Both the position numbers and the translations under genes were made by a program. Shown piece after piece: positions 12,801 to 22,081 of a stretch of DNA of 64,000 nucleotides. Position 1 is the stretch's first letter. Each line of letters starts with the position of its first letter. The notes beneath the pieces were generated by a model, which was not told the origin of the DNA, ran no database searches, and worked only from the letters and a program-made list of their open reading frames with translations. The DNA lies in NCBI GenBank assembly GCA_934045075.1, contig OW203721.1, positions 17,839,214-17,903,213 on the forward strand, given 5' to 3'. The stretch is from Yponomeuta sedellus (lineage: Eukaryota; Arthropoda; Insecta; Lepidoptera; Yponomeutidae).

Positions 12801-15800
12801 ACTTTGGCCTACATTAATTACTTAATTTTTACCATGTTTTGTGATGTGTACTTAGATAAATTCATAAGTAAAACTTTTTTGTTGTAATCTCGTTTTTCTA
12901 AATATGACCGATTTTTATGATTTTTTTTGTGTATGTTTGGTAGGTCTAAGAATAGGTCGTAGGCTTATCAAAATGGCAAAATAATATTTGCCAATATACC
13001 TAGTAATTTAATAAAATTTGCGCGTTACACATTCTACCGATGTCGCAGTCTACAGTAAGTCGCAGTCCTACAAAGAATTGAACATTCTATCTAACACATA
13101 GGTAGGTATTTGTGAATCAAATGGTGCCCTACAAAGCAGAAAACTGGATTTTTTTTAATTACCGAAAATTGGATAAAAAAAATATTAGTCTTAGAACTAA
13201 ATTTGTTGTAAGTACTCGTAAATGACAAACTCAAATCGACACACATATGTTAAAGGAACCGCGCAGTTTAGGATCAGCCCTGTACATACTAAACTGTCAT
13301 TTATTGCACTATTTGTTGCACTAACCCGAGCTGAGGACAACTTTTAAAAACCTATTTAGAGGCTGAAAATTACGCCCATGCCGGGACTCGAAAGAATTTA
13401 TTTACTTTTTTGCGTTTTTAATCAGTATTATTTTGTTCCATTATTTCTAGAACTCGACAAGAACTATATTATAGCACTCTCTACTAAATTAAGTAGCGCG
13501 GAGCATTGCAACAAGAATGGCAAGATTGATCTGTTAATCACAAATTGCCTGGCAGATGGCCACGTTGCCTACAACCGTCTTTAGGCCCGTGCCACACGCA
13601 TTTGCGTATTTGGCAAATATTAACGATCTACTGGCGGCTTTTCTAAGGATTTTTAGCATTGATTTTGTAAATTCGTCGGCAGTTACTCGAATGCGAATTG
13701 TCTAGTGAAGTGCCAGCATTACAAACTGCCTCCTGGTCTGTTATATATAATACCCGTGAATAGGAAAAATATTCCGCGCAGTCGGGATAAGTCTGCGATG
13801 GACATGTAATTTTTTTTGTCATTCCAACGCAATTAAAATTCAATGCCCAAAACCAACGCCAAAACTTTATTCTATAATATAAAAATGAATTGCTGAATGT
13901 GTTGGTGAGCGCAAATCTCGAGAGCCGCTGAACCGATTTAGCAAATTCTTTTTAAAAAAAGAATATTCCTTGAAGGACGAGGATGGTTCTTGCGGAGATA
14001 AAAATTTAAAAAAAATTAAAGAATCGACTGTTAAGGCGGTACGTAATTCGCTGGGTCAGCAATTTCATTATAAAAAAATGTTAACTTAATGAACGTCAAA
14101 GCTGTTAGTTTCATAATTAATAGGTACCTAGAATTAATGTAGAAAAGAAGAAGACGAAGACAAAGAAACCCCATTTTTTCGAAAATACATTTTTATTTAA
14201 TCAATAGAGAGAACCTTAAGTTGAAATACTACATGTCAAAGTCATTGACGGTGAAGCTACTGTTCGGGCATTATAGCTTACAGGTGAAATCTCTACAATA
14301 ATGGAAAAGTTGACCTGGGGTCTGCTACATTAAATTACAAATATTGTTCATCTGTACGTTGATCGACTTTGCAATGCACAACGAATTGTCATTTTAATAT
14401 AGAATTATAGTTTCATGAAACAGGCCCCATCTGTTGATTGTTATTGCCATCACACTTACAAGTAAAACACTTTAGTCTTTGCATCTATGTAATGAGATGA
14501 TTTTTACAGCGTCCAGTGGCAACTTTACTGACTCTAAATAGACAGAGGGACCACTGGGAGTACTGGGACGCTGCAATGCCTGAGAACTTTTTTCTAGCTA
14601 GAGTAGGCTTGCCCAGCACCAATACCTGACAGCTTAGTCGCCCTAGTTCACAGGAAAGACAAGTAAATTCATGTGGAGCCTCAGTTCAATCAATCTGCGG
14701 GTTTCCACACGATGTTACCTTCAAGGTTAGCGTGTGGTGCCATGACCATAATTCGTTTAGGTGTCATGACTTTCACTATAGTCTGTAAAATATAGCTTGA
14801 GCTCCACGACAGCTGTCACACTAACAGGGCTAGGAATGGGACAATGTCGACATCAAATGTCACTTATAGCGTGTGTGAAACATGTATGGAAATTTCGAGA
14901 AGTGGGAAACATGAAATCAAACGCGAGAAATATTATTTTACAAAGTTTTATTCAAGTAGAGGTAATATCCCTTAATCAATTTCTGATTACAATTTTCCTT
15001 TTAACGCTCTTTTTATATGAAAACCCAATTTTTCTTCGAATTTTAGCCAATGATGGTAATTTGCCTCTTTAAGTGACGCTCTAATTTTCTTAATGTGGGT
15101 AATTGTCCTCTTGAGTAATATGCGTATAAGTGGTTGTGGATTGCGGCGGCGTCAAAACTATCAACCTCTGTGACGGAAGAAGTTTTTATTCTCTTTATTT
15201 GGCGGTAAAAGTTTTTTAATCACTTCATCTTCAGGCATCTCGCTTGATGACTCTCCGTACTTTTCTTTGCTAATACGGACCACCGTAGATCGTCCAATAC
15301 CCAGAGCGTCCGCTACTCTATTTCACACTCGCTCTAATGGCAGAAGCGGACGCGCCGTTTTGGTTTTAGCGCGTGAAATATTCGCGCAAACGAATTACAA
15401 ACTCACGGCATTCACTTTTCAAAACAGTTTTCTTTTATACTTATTTTTGGCATCGTGCAAACTAAACGGAACAACTTTAACTCAACTAATCAACTTCACG
15501 ATAGCAACTACAGTCTTTAAAGCATGAAATACTTTAATAGAAAATAATTTGAAAAATTCATCGAATACCAACAAACATTTCGTCGTCAGGGTAAACAAGA
15601 ACGTCACTCAATAAAAATCAAAACTTGTCTATAGAGCACGCGGCTAACCAGAACCCAGAAGCATGGAGGTTCGGAGCAAAGTTGGAGAGACGTGCACACA
15701 CGCTGTAGGTTATTGCCCCACAATAACACCAGTATTTTGTTAGATAGGTATTAATTAAAACAATATTCATTATTTTAATTCTAATGAAATTTTATTGTGG

Positions 15801-18800
15801 TTTTCAAACAAATAAAGTTCAATTCCAATAGTAAACCTGCAGTTTAGATCATCCATCACCAAATCATCGAAAGTTTGTAACTTACAGTTACTATAATAGT
15901 TAGACATCACTAACTGTGCAGTAAGTCGGAGTTATTGTAGTACCTACAAATATTCTATGAAAAAAATCAAAACTTCATGGACTCAATTTCGATGACAGCT
16001 ATCGCGGAGCTCAAGCTATATTTTACAGACTATAGATACTCTTAACCTCACTCTTAACTATACAGTTCACTTGCGAAAATGTACGGTCGCGGTCTAAAAA
16101 TGTTTATCAGTTTTCAAATTAGATTAGCACACTGTGTGCAGTAAAGTCTAAAATACTATATCTAGGTACGTATTACTTTTTAATAGTTGTAGCATCGATT
16201 CTAACAAAAAGAGTATTCATGACGTTTTGATGATGAAACTCTTTTCTTTATTTAAAAGTTGACATAATTAAATTTTTTACAATGACATCAAAAATACTAG
16301 GATTGAAATACGATTGAAATAATAGAAATTGATTGTAAAACCATGGCAACCTCGCTTGGGTGAATCTCTATTGCTTCTTCTATGCTCTATGCCTAATCTA
16401 TGATCTATGCCTAATCAAATCACATAATATCATCGACCATGTGGCATAGATTTGTGCATGCAATTACCAACCTTCAGGTGGTAAACATTTTAAGACCGCG
16501 AGTGTATGTATAGTCTCTGGGGGATTTTGCTTTTTAACTGGTGGAAAAGGAATGGTTTAGTGATGAAGGTATATTGTTCAAGTGTGGGTCGAAATAAAAA
16601 TTCAAGTTTTCGCCCTTAGAATTAAAACACCACGGCGGCAACCCAATTAGACCCAAATATGCACCCACAGACTGGACTAGCAGTATCAATAATTTAAAGC
16701 TTGATCTGCTATTAACTGAATTCAATCACCTAGTTCTGTGTGTCAATAGTAAACCTTCTTACAAGACCTAATTTCTTTTTGGTTAATTTATTCGTTATCA
16801 CGTAGAAGCCGCGCAATAAAATATTCTGATAAGCTATCACAATTAAATATCGTGATATCGAATAAATATATTGGCAACAGCGCTATCCAGCATAATAGCA
16901 TCGTTTGTGATCTACAACCAAACATGTAATCATGTAAGGGAACCATCTCGTTGTCTTAGTTAGTGTTAGGAGTCAAGTGGTTATTACACAGCGTAGTAGG
17001 CAAAAGCCACAGCTTTACACGAGCGTCCTTCGTAGATGAAACTAATTAAGGTGCTCAAAGGAAGTTGTTAGGAGACCGACGCTCGAGCAACTCGAGCTAT
17101 CAAAGCCTTTGCATGCCTTTCCGGGAAGCGAGCTTCAAGTCTTCAACGGGCAATTTCAACATGAACTCGATACCGGCGAAGGATCAAGTGAGTTCAGTAT
17201 TTCAAATCGCCAGCCATTTGAACGTATAGTATACCTAGCTTAGGTGCTCGATTTATTTATTGTATTTCGTATAGGGTAACGAGCTTGCATTACTTGAATC
17301 TATGTGCTATCGAATAATTAGACACAATATTATGTTTTTTTATTACGTTACTTTATATTGGCAATATATTACAATGTATACTTACTCGTATATCTTCATT
17401 AGGTACCAGCTATAAAGTTCGTCACACGTTAAGTAGAGGGGAAGGGATGAAGACCCCCTGGGTCACTAGTTCTACCAAGGAGTACCTACACCTGCCTTTC
17501 TATTACGTAACATTCCACTCTATCGAGTGAAGCATTTAGACAATTGTAAAGTGTCAAAAAATCTATGCATTTGACAGCTGGAGTAGCATAAAAAGTGTAA
17601 AAATGAACGTCACGCAACTCAGTGGATACTTACATAGTAATGCCCCGGTAGTACTAATCACCCGATTGTGTGTCACTTGTGACATTGTATGACAAGTAGC
17701 GGTGCTCCTAAGTTTCGTGACGTCACATTTGTAATATTTTTCGTTTTTTTTTTTTGCTAATGTTTGATTATGATGTTGATAATTCGCAACTGCTGTTTAA
17801 TAGATAAATTTTCTTCTAGGTTAATTTTCAAAATATGTGACATCACACTAGGGAGGTCGGGTCTCACAAATGTGAACAAATGTAACAAGGAAGGGGAGAT
17901 GTGAAAAAATTACGAAATTATTGTGACATATTTTATGGACGACCCTTATGGCCCGGCCCTTGTTTATTTATTAGTATAGAGCTGTGACATAATTACGACG
18001 ACGTCAATCGCTCTAAAAGCATGTAAACTCTTCTCTTGCATTTCTTTTCTTTCAGCTTTGGTATAGGTGTAAAAAAGATAAATATTATGACACTTAATGA
18101 ATTGATAATAGAAATGCAAGAGAAGAGTTGACACGCTTTTAGGGCGATTGGCGTCGTCGTAACGACGTCACAGCTCTATACCTACTAATAAACAAGGGCC
18201 ATGTCTCAATAATTTAATAATTTCGTATTTTTTTCACATCTCCCCTTCCTTGTTACAGTTGGTCACAAACACGTTGGCGTTGATTGTTACCACGTAAGTT
18301 GCATATTATTAAGATATAATTATATTAAAATAACAAGAGAATTGTAATTATATTGCTTCTTATAATCATTAATCTGTTGTATAACCAAACTAAGGAAAAC
18401 TTCGAGATAAATAATGTTAAGAAAACGTTACAAACTCCCCGAGCTCCAGAAAATGCAATTTTCAAGTAACACTAAAGGTCACTCTTTACAAAAGACCTTT
18501 TGTAACTATAACTAGTTGCGATTGCGACGCGACAGTGTTCCTTTGATGCAAGTTAATCCAATTTCCGATATTCGATCTTCAAGATCAAATTTGCTGTTCC
18601 ATTCTCTGGTTGAATATTCGCTGGGAATTGAGTTCCGTCGAGGCATTTATTTCTTTTCGAGTACAGAAAGAACATTTTTTTGGGCTTTATTTTAAACTAT
18701 GTTTTATTCCAACTTCCTACACTTGGTAACAAGATTTCGGATACGGCAGAGGAATCACGAAGGTAAGATAATGCAATAGAAATTAGGTCCTCGAGAGTTA

Positions 18801-21800
18801 TGTGTGGTGTTAGGATTTTAAATGACATTTTATTTTATTTACGCAATAATCGTCTCAATTACATAGGTGAAAGCCGTAGATAGCTACGGGTCAAGCTCTA
18901 TTATGACGTCAGAATACCAATATTAAGGACATCTAAGTACCTGTTCTTCCTATTTGGTATTTGAAAAGATAACAACACTTGGTATATAAAAAATCTATTA
19001 CTGTTATTGAGATTTATGATGTTCACATTTTGCAAAAACGTACCTACTGACATACGATTGGTAGTCACTTAAAATAAACTTTACTCGAATTATCATGTTT
19101 GTTAATGTAAATTGGGACGTCGTGTATTTCGTCGCGATTTTCAAATGTCAAACTTCGCAGCTTTCCATTACAATAATGGTCAAATTGTAGCGTTTTAGCG
19201 GCATAAAACGCGTGACTCGTGCCATCGCAATACCCAGGATGAATAGCGATCTTTATATATTTTCATCAGCCATGTCGAGTAAGTAGCTTAAGCTTGGCGA
19301 CAGCGCCGGCGTCGTGCACGAGGCGGATGGCTGACAAGTCTTCCAGTTTCGATTAATTGCATTTTCCTCAAAGAAGCCAATCAATTACTAGCTTCAGATA
19401 CTTAGCTGCACTAAGCATGGACTGATGCTCGTATTATTGCTTAAAATTACACATACACATGATTATGTTTTCTTACAATACATGACTCTACCCCGGTAGG
19501 GTAGGCAGAAACCAGGGTTTGCCACCAAGAGTCGTCCCAGGAGGACATCCTTCGTCCAAATGGGGGGTGTATTGTAAAAAGAGACTGCCGGCAACAATTA
19601 ATTGAAGTGAAAGATCAGTCATATCATCGGTCTACAAAATTGGCATTTACCTAAATATTAAAATACAGAAGTTACAAATACTTAGGTACTCTTGTAGACT
19701 TTTAGTCCGGATCGGAAGAGTCCGACCAGGTCTTCCGATATAACAACACCCGTAAGTAGATCCGGACTAAAAGTCTACAATGTGTTGTGCTTACGAAAGT
19801 TTTAGTTACAAATGGTCCTTCATTTTAAAGTCCTATGCTCAGTAAATATAATGATACAGTTATAAATGGATAATATTGCATTTTTTTTCGATTCTGTACC
19901 AACCCTTGTATGTCCCTACTTCCACCACGGGGGCCCAGTCCGGGTTGGTGGTGGAGCCGCCCATAAGGCCTCTGACATGGCAGCCGGCACCAACGGCTTA
20001 ACGTGCCTTGCGAAGCACGGAAGCGCTCAGAAAAAATGCCACTAGGGGTAGTCACAGGACGGTCACCCATCCTGCACCTGACCGCGCCTGTTGTTGCTTA
20101 ACTCAAGTGATTGGTTCCAATCAATCGGTTCGGCTGGTCCACGAGCGCTTCTTATAATTGAAGCATTGTATTTATTCATTTACATTGCAATTATAAATGA
20201 ATAAATATACCTATCCGTGCTTCGCAAGGCACGTTAAGCCGTTGGTGCCGGCTGTCATATAATGGCAGTCGTTAAGCCATGTCAGAGGCCTTATGGGCGG
20301 CTTGATAACTTCTGACAGTGAGGCCCGCCACTGTCTCACAATCCTCCACCAACCCGGACTTGGCCCCCGTGGTGGAGTATGGCCTAACCTTCCTGCGATG
20401 CAGGAAGAGACCCGTGCCCCAGCAGTGGGGACATATAAGGGTTGATAACGAAATATACCTAATGCTACAATTATAACTTTATTAGTCTGACTAATTCGAT
20501 CGTCTTTCTATGTTAGGAGGTTGAATTCGTCACAGAAAGGAAGGAAACGAAAGTTTTAACGTTCGTTTCATACTTGAATGATATTACTTTTAATATTATT
20601 GAATAAAAACACTTAAACGCATCTCGGTATTGCATAAAAAGTAAGTAGTCTCTCGTTATATTAATATTTTACATAAATTAGTCTTTTTAGTTTTGTTAAT
20701 TAAGAGAGTTCTTGCATCGAGCCATGGTAACACTTAGATTAATGAATACTAAACCTTCAATTCGGTGACGGTTTTCCGGTTTCTTAGACTATGCTTCTTC
20801 CTTTTCGCTTTAAAGCAGCCCAAATTAAAATATTACATGTTTGTGATGTCGTTGTTTCTAATTCCCACGACACAGGGTATCCTAGTGTGGGGTCAGAAGC
20901 AATGTATGTGCCATTATGTAAATGTTATGTAAATGTTAATGTTAATTAAAATATTCATGCCAGGCTCTCAACATACACGGAATTGCTTGAAAAAATATTA
21001 TATTTTGTATGACTACTGAATTTGATTTATGTTTGCAGGCGCATGGTGGAGGAGTGCAACACCGTGCGCGACGCAGCCGCGGATGCCATGCCGCGCAAGC
21101 ACAAACGCACGGAGATTCGCGCCTCGCTCAAGCCCGTGCCTGAGACCACCACGGGTGTCATCGGATGGTTGGCCAAAAAGTGAGCCCACCTTACATAAGC
21201 AGCCTATGCACACCCTACAGCAGGGCACAGACCCTGCTAGAGAGAGATTAGAGAAATTATTAAGCCTAAATCAGCTTTAAAAAACCTATTTAGAGGCTAA
21301 AAATTCCACCCATGCCGGGATTCGAACCCACGACTTCTGGCTATCCGTGCCAGCGCTCTTCCAACTGAGCTAATGGGCGACTCACCGGCATCAGTGAAAT
21401 TTCGAACCCCTTTACAATACTCTCTGTATTACGTACTAAATCAATCACCACTACGTATGAAGTGGGTAAAATATCTATTTTAAATCTTTTGAAGATTTTG
21501 TGTAAGCTAACGTGATTACTTGATTTGAAGTAATAGAGACCGCTAGAATACAAAAAAAAGCATTGGCCTCTGCATCTACGTAATGAGATGATTTATACAG
21601 CGTCCAGTGGCATCTTCACTCGCACTAGATGGGTGAAGAGATCACTGGGACGCTGCAGTGCCAGGGACATTGTTTTACATTGTGTAAGCTTGCCCAGCAC
21701 GTATTCCAACCTGACAGTAAAGGAACACATCTCGAGGAAACCCGGATGGCTCCGCACGCGTTCACCAGTATTTCCTGTAGAATACTAAAGAGGCAAACAT

Positions 21801-22081
21801 AATCTACCTAAAATGTTTAAACACTCAAATTGTCTAGTAGCATCGCTTCTTAATAAAATACTTTCAGTGTTAAGATTTTACGAAAATTAAATACTACACT
21901 TATGTCCTTCTCGGTAGGGCAAACTCCATTGATTTATTATTGTCCTCCTATCCGCAGACCTGAGTATGCTTTGGAGATCTACACCGGGTGGATGCTGAAG
22001 ATTCCTGTGCGAGCTCCCGATGCGTGGCACGCCATCGACTATGTCCCCATTGATGAGCGCCCACCGGTTCCCGCTGAATAG
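747..22081 (+). CDS. Three-exon gene, C20orf85/CIMIP1-like ciliary microtubule inner protein (126 aa)
   Basis: Seen: three exons, 747-862, 21039-21179 and 21958-22081, give 381 nt, that is 126 codons plus TAG. The donors are GTAAGT and GTGAGC, the acceptors TTTGCAG and TCCGCAG, and both junctions are phase 2 and keep the frame. The N-terminal part has a Trp-rich region (W18, W27, W31, W33), and the middle carries [12 protein letters not shown] followed by [11 protein letters not shown]. Known: human C20orf85 (CIMIP1, about 137 aa) has a similar layout, with an N-terminal Trp-rich part and a P-x-P-x-TT-x-G-x-IGW motif, and lies inside axonemal doublet microtubules. Inferred: an insect relative acting in sperm flagella or sensory cilia. 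The 20.2-kb first intron is packed with repeats on both strands. No AATAAA signal is evident soon after the stop. The gene model is strong; the family name is moderate. Confidence 0.62.
863..2300 (+). other. Intron 1 of gene 1, first part
   Basis: AT-rich intron sequence. I see no repeat, exon or RNA gene here beyond short homopolymer runs such as the A-run near 1610-1622. Confidence 0.4.
2301..2675 (+). repeat. 5S rRNA-derived SINE, copy A (full-length)
   Basis: The 5' part (about 2326-2395) resembles the 3' half of 5S rRNA: a GATTGGAATCAATCACTT stretch, TTCAGCAACA, GCGGTCAGGTACAGGATGG and GTGAGCGTCC match the 5S region around GTTAAGCAACA, TACTTGGATGGGTGACCGCC. It is followed by a roughly 250-bp body and the 3' motif GGGTTGATAACG with short TAACG tandem repeats. 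At least seven related copies or pieces occur in the window. From memory, a 5S-derived SINE family with such structure has been described in Helicoverpa armigera (HaSE3); I could not check the match. Confidence 0.72.
2695..2770 (-). repeat. tRNA-derived repeat fragment
   Basis: On the - strand the sequence contains GGTTCGATCCCCGG, a good Pol III B box, preceded by a degenerate arm. It abuts the tail of the 5S-SINE. There is no complete cloverleaf, so it is a SINE fragment and not a tRNA gene. Confidence 0.4.
2884..2945 (-). ncRNA. Hammerhead-ribozyme-like motif (type I)
   Basis: Read on the - strand the 62 nt contain all parts of a hammerhead core in order. Stem I is an outer helix CTTGTG/CGCAAG, an internal loop, and an inner GC/GC helix. 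CTGAGGA follows at 2936-2930, then a single extra U, then stem II GCCTC/GAGGC with a 6-nt loop, then GAAA at 2912-2909. The loopless stem III ACG/CGT comes next, with cleavage-site C at 2903. Known: Penelope-like elements and retrozymes carry such motifs, often with a minimal stem III that works as a dimer. The extra base after A9 departs from the strict consensus. Activity is not shown. It is probably a relic of a Penelope-like or retrozyme element. Confidence 0.6.
2990..3466 (+). pseudogene. LINE ORF1 remnant, SGNH/esterase-like C-terminus
   Basis: With one in-frame stop (about 3156), the frame reads TVLLMGNS, then [10 protein letters not shown], an N-rich helix, then [12 protein letters not shown] and [17 protein letters not shown]. 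This order resembles the SGNH-hydrolase blocks found in ORF1 of some CR1-clade elements. The usual final D-x-x-H is not conserved (a T-M-Y stands there), so the domain would be inactive. The reading frame then degenerates before the endonuclease. Confidence 0.4.
3470..4178 (+). pseudogene. LINE endonuclease (EEP/AP type) domain
   Basis: Frames across a small shift near 3497 give [18 protein letters not shown], then [34 protein letters not shown] and SDHSGQ. These are the N-I-R, T-E-W, Y-R-P, G-D-F-N and S-D-H motifs of the APE-like endonuclease that nicks target DNA for LINE insertion. The acidic and His catalytic residues are mostly kept. The frame stops at 4180, where a tRNA-derived repeat has inserted. 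Confidence 0.75.
4179..4336 (-). repeat. tRNA-derived SINE-like repeat inserted in the LINE, copy 1
   Basis: On the - strand: a leader, then a tRNA-like unit with A box TGGCTCAATTGG and B box GGTTCGAATCC, a 7-bp acceptor-like pairing (CGCCCAT/ATGGGTG), then a short tail GCCTCTAAATAGGTTTT. TTAAAATTTA occurs at both sides and looks like a target-site duplication of about 10 bp, as expected after LINE-driven insertion. The anticodon loop lacks U33 and the T stem is imperfect, so it is not a working tRNA gene. Other copies lie at 10227, 13346 and 21277. Confidence 0.68.
4347..6488 (+). pseudogene. LINE reverse transcriptase, frameshifted
   Basis: The main open stretch (4493-6268) holds RT motifs in order: [70 protein letters not shown] and the catalytic FADDTSLIF. 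The upstream part (4347-4590) is in another frame, so a frameshift sits near 4590. The tail (6285-6488) is again shifted near 6265. The F-A-D-D catalytic pair is present, but the breaks make this a pseudogene. Confidence 0.82.
6889..7087 (+). repeat. Short dispersed repeat ending CGCGGCTAGTA
   Basis: The layout (ATAAAGGCGAAGGCGTTTGT, GTGTGTATGTTTGTTACT, then ATAGGCTACGTTTTA, then CACCGCGGCTAGTA) is a familiar lepidopteran non-autonomous repeat. No coding capacity. The CTAG end next to T suggests a Helitron-like element, but the 5' end is not decisive. Confidence 0.5.
7279..7461 (-). mobile_element. Lep1-like non-autonomous Helitron, copy 1
   Basis: Read on the - strand it starts TCTTCTATAATATAAAAAT after a host A and ends GGTCAGCTAG before a host T, matching Helitron rules (5' TC, 3' CTAG, A/T target, no terminal inverted repeat). 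About 183 bp, no genes. Two further pieces are at 13871 and 27869. Confidence 0.58.
7936..8153 (+). repeat. (GGTA)n microsatellite
   Basis: About 54 nearly perfect tandem copies of a 4-bp unit, following GGTAGATAGATAGGTATGTA. Perfect over more than 200 bp, so probably polymorphic. Confidence 0.97.
8582..8693. repeat. Nested palindromes
   Basis: The 22-bp palindrome CATGTTAAATATATTTAACA-TG occurs at 8582-8603 and again at 8631-8652. The second is the core of a longer imperfect palindrome (8619-8664), itself flanked by inverted TTATATAACTTTT / AAAAGTTATATAA. This suggests a small fold-back element or a cruciform-prone site. No coding. Confidence 0.7.
8700..10226. other. Intron 1 of gene 1, no clear feature
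   Basis: AT-rich. There is a small inverted pair AGGTTCCCTGTTC / AACAAGGAACC near 9762-9788, and a segment at 9400-9480 that looks like an old dispersed repeat. No exon, RNA gene or intact element seen. Confidence 0.35.
10227..10424 (-). repeat. tRNA-derived SINE-like repeat, copy 2, with inverted end
   Basis: Same leader, A box (TAGCTCAGTTGG) and tRNA-like body as the copy at 4179, but with a degraded B box (GGTCCGAATCT). Unlike the other copies, a second GCCTCTAAATAAGTTTTT end follows in opposite orientation (10401-10424), so the whole is bounded by 24-bp inverted ends. Confidence 0.62.
10636..11020. mobile_element. MITE with 24-bp terminal inverted repeats
   Basis: Ends are AAAGGCCTGCGCAGACGAGG and its exact inverse. 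Next to the right end, 10965-11009 is a strong hairpin (CAGACGAGGGACTTTTGTCC and inverse around CCAAGA). 385 bp, no coding. No clear target duplication found. Confidence 0.75.
11651..12473. repeat. Dispersed element with GCCAAGTGC-type ends
   Basis: The left end has GCCAAGTGCATGTCGGGCC and GGGTTCCGTAGG; the right end has ACGGAACCCTTTGTAC and CCTCGCACTTGACC, roughly the inverse. Internal ACGGAACCCTAAA recurs. This is a common lepidopteran repeat type with imperfect inverted ends. No intact gene. Confidence 0.5.
12880..12985 (+). repeat. Dispersed repeat, shared with 58985
   Basis: The stretch GGTAGGTCTAAGAATAGGTC followed by GTAGGCTTATCAAAATGGCA and an upstream T-rich part recurs with changes at 58985-59075. 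Family unknown. Confidence 0.5.
13346..13392 (-). repeat. tRNA-derived repeat, truncated copy 3
   Basis: Only the terminal part (AAAAACCTATTTAGAGGCTG through the start of the B-box arm) remains; the match stops inside the B box. Confidence 0.6.
13871..14060 (+). mobile_element. Lep1-like Helitron, copy 2
   Basis: Starts TCTATAATATAAAAATGAAT, continues with GCGCAAATCTCGAGAG and CCTTGAAGGACGAGGATGGT, and ends CGCTGGGTCAGC. The final TAG is missing, so the 3' end is damaged. Same family as 7279, opposite strand. Confidence 0.58.
14275..14427. repeat. Dispersed repeat, shared with 26089
   Basis: The block ATCGACTTTGCAATGCACAA, CGAATTGTC, then TATAGAATTATAGTTTCATG recurs at 26170-26232 with substitutions. 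The copy at 26089 shows inverted ends, so this is probably a decayed MITE. Confidence 0.5.
14478..14640 (+). repeat. Dispersed repeat K, copy 1
   Basis: Shares TAATGAGATGATTT-TACAGCGTCCAGTGGCA, then CACTGGGA-GACGCTGCA and AGGCTTGCCCAGCAC-type blocks with 21550-21700, and part with 54475-54560. CAGCGTCCAGTG and CACTGG-GACGCTG form an inner inverted pair. Family unknown. Confidence 0.6.
14779..16032. mobile_element. TA-flanked DNA transposon with about 40-bp inverted repeats
   Basis: The left end TAGTCTGTAAAATATAGCTT is inverted at the right end (to 16032). The inverted repeats run about 40 bp with two mismatches. TA flanks both ends (14777-14778 and 16033-16034), as in the Tc1/mariner superfamily. 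The 1254-bp interior holds transposase remnants on the - strand. The element is internally deleted and non-autonomous. Confidence 0.78.
15060..15325 (-). pseudogene. Tc1/mariner-type transposase remnant
   Basis: On the - strand, fragments read [20 protein letters not shown] (helix-turn-helix) and, after a stop and frame change, [19 protein letters not shown] followed by [10 protein letters not shown]. Known: several insect DDE transposases have a helix-turn-helix followed by a D-S-F-D, Y-Y-x-R, P-T-L-x-K-L stretch. The DDE catalytic core is not preserved. The fit to the TA target duplication supports the assignment. Confidence 0.58.
16033..17878. other. Intron 1 of gene 1, no clear feature
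   Basis: A short TTGTGACATT/GACGTCACA-rich part near 17660-17730 looks like a decayed MITE end. No exon is convincing. Confidence 0.3.
17879..18261. repeat. Long fold-back (inverted repeat) element
   Basis: Left arm about 17879-18051, right arm about 18106-18261, roughly 155-170 bp each. Paired blocks are AAGGAAGGGGAGATGTGAAA, GGCCCTTGTTTATT, TAGAGCTGTGAC, ACGACGACG and CTCTTCTCTTGCATTTC. A spacer of about 55 bp lies between. Non-coding; it could fold into a long hairpin if transcribed. Confidence 0.85.
18262..19474. other. Intron 1 of gene 1, no clear feature
   Basis: AT-rich intron. The block AAAACGCGTGACTCGTGCCATCG, seen near 19207, recurs near 23590, so it is a dispersed repeat edge. 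Nothing else recognised. Confidence 0.3.
19475..19575. repeat. RTE-type LINE 3' fragments
   Basis: 19475-19530 is the inverse of the tail seen at 57650-57722 (GGTAGGGTAGGCAGAAACCA). 19541-19575 matches GTCGTCCCAGG-GGACAT of the same LINE in direct orientation. Two scrambled short pieces. Confidence 0.5.
19900..20152 (-). repeat. 5S-derived SINE, copy B
   Basis: - strand copy with the best 5S match: TTGAGTTAAGCAACA, GCGGTCAGGTGCAGGATGGG, TGACCGTCCTGTGACTACC. A stretch of the body is missing (the GCCATTATATGACAG segment). The 3' motif is AGGGTTGGTAC. Confidence 0.75.
20214..20450 (+). repeat. 5S-derived SINE, copy C (5'-truncated)
   Basis: Begins inside the body at TCCGTGCTTCGCAAGGCACG and ends GGGTTGATAACG. 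It lies 60 bp from copy B in the opposite orientation. Confidence 0.75.
21039..21179 (+). CDS. Gene 1, coding exon 2
   Basis: 141 bp between TTTGCAG and GTGAGC. G+C is about 60%, far above the flanks. Encodes [20 protein letters not shown] and ends with the conserved [15 protein letters not shown]. Phase 2 in and out. Confidence 0.7.
21277..21434 (-). repeat. tRNA-derived SINE-like repeat, copy 4
   Basis: Near full length in intron 2 of gene 1, with A box TAGCTCAGTTGG and B box GGTTCGAATCC on the - strand, the same leader and the same GCCTCTAAATAGG end. Confidence 0.68.
21550..21700 (+). repeat. Dispersed repeat K, copy 2
   Basis: ATGAGATGATTTATACAGCG, TCCAGTGGCA, ATCACTGGGACGCTGCAGTG and GCTTGCCCAGCAC match the copy at 14478. 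Confidence 0.6.
21958..22081 (+). CDS. Gene 1, coding exon 3 (terminal)
   Basis: Starts after TCCGCAG, completes codon AAA, encodes [19 protein letters not shown] through RPPVPAE and stops at TAG (22079-22081). Confidence 0.68.

Noticed and set aside
17100..17191. Possible + strand exon starting MNSIPAKDQ with a GTGAGT donor
   Set aside because: Phase does not fit exon 2 of gene 1, the coding part is only nine codons, and no partner exon is visible.
19290..19350. Possible short - strand exon ([20 protein letters not shown])
   Set aside because: No clear acceptor or donor in phase; too short to call.
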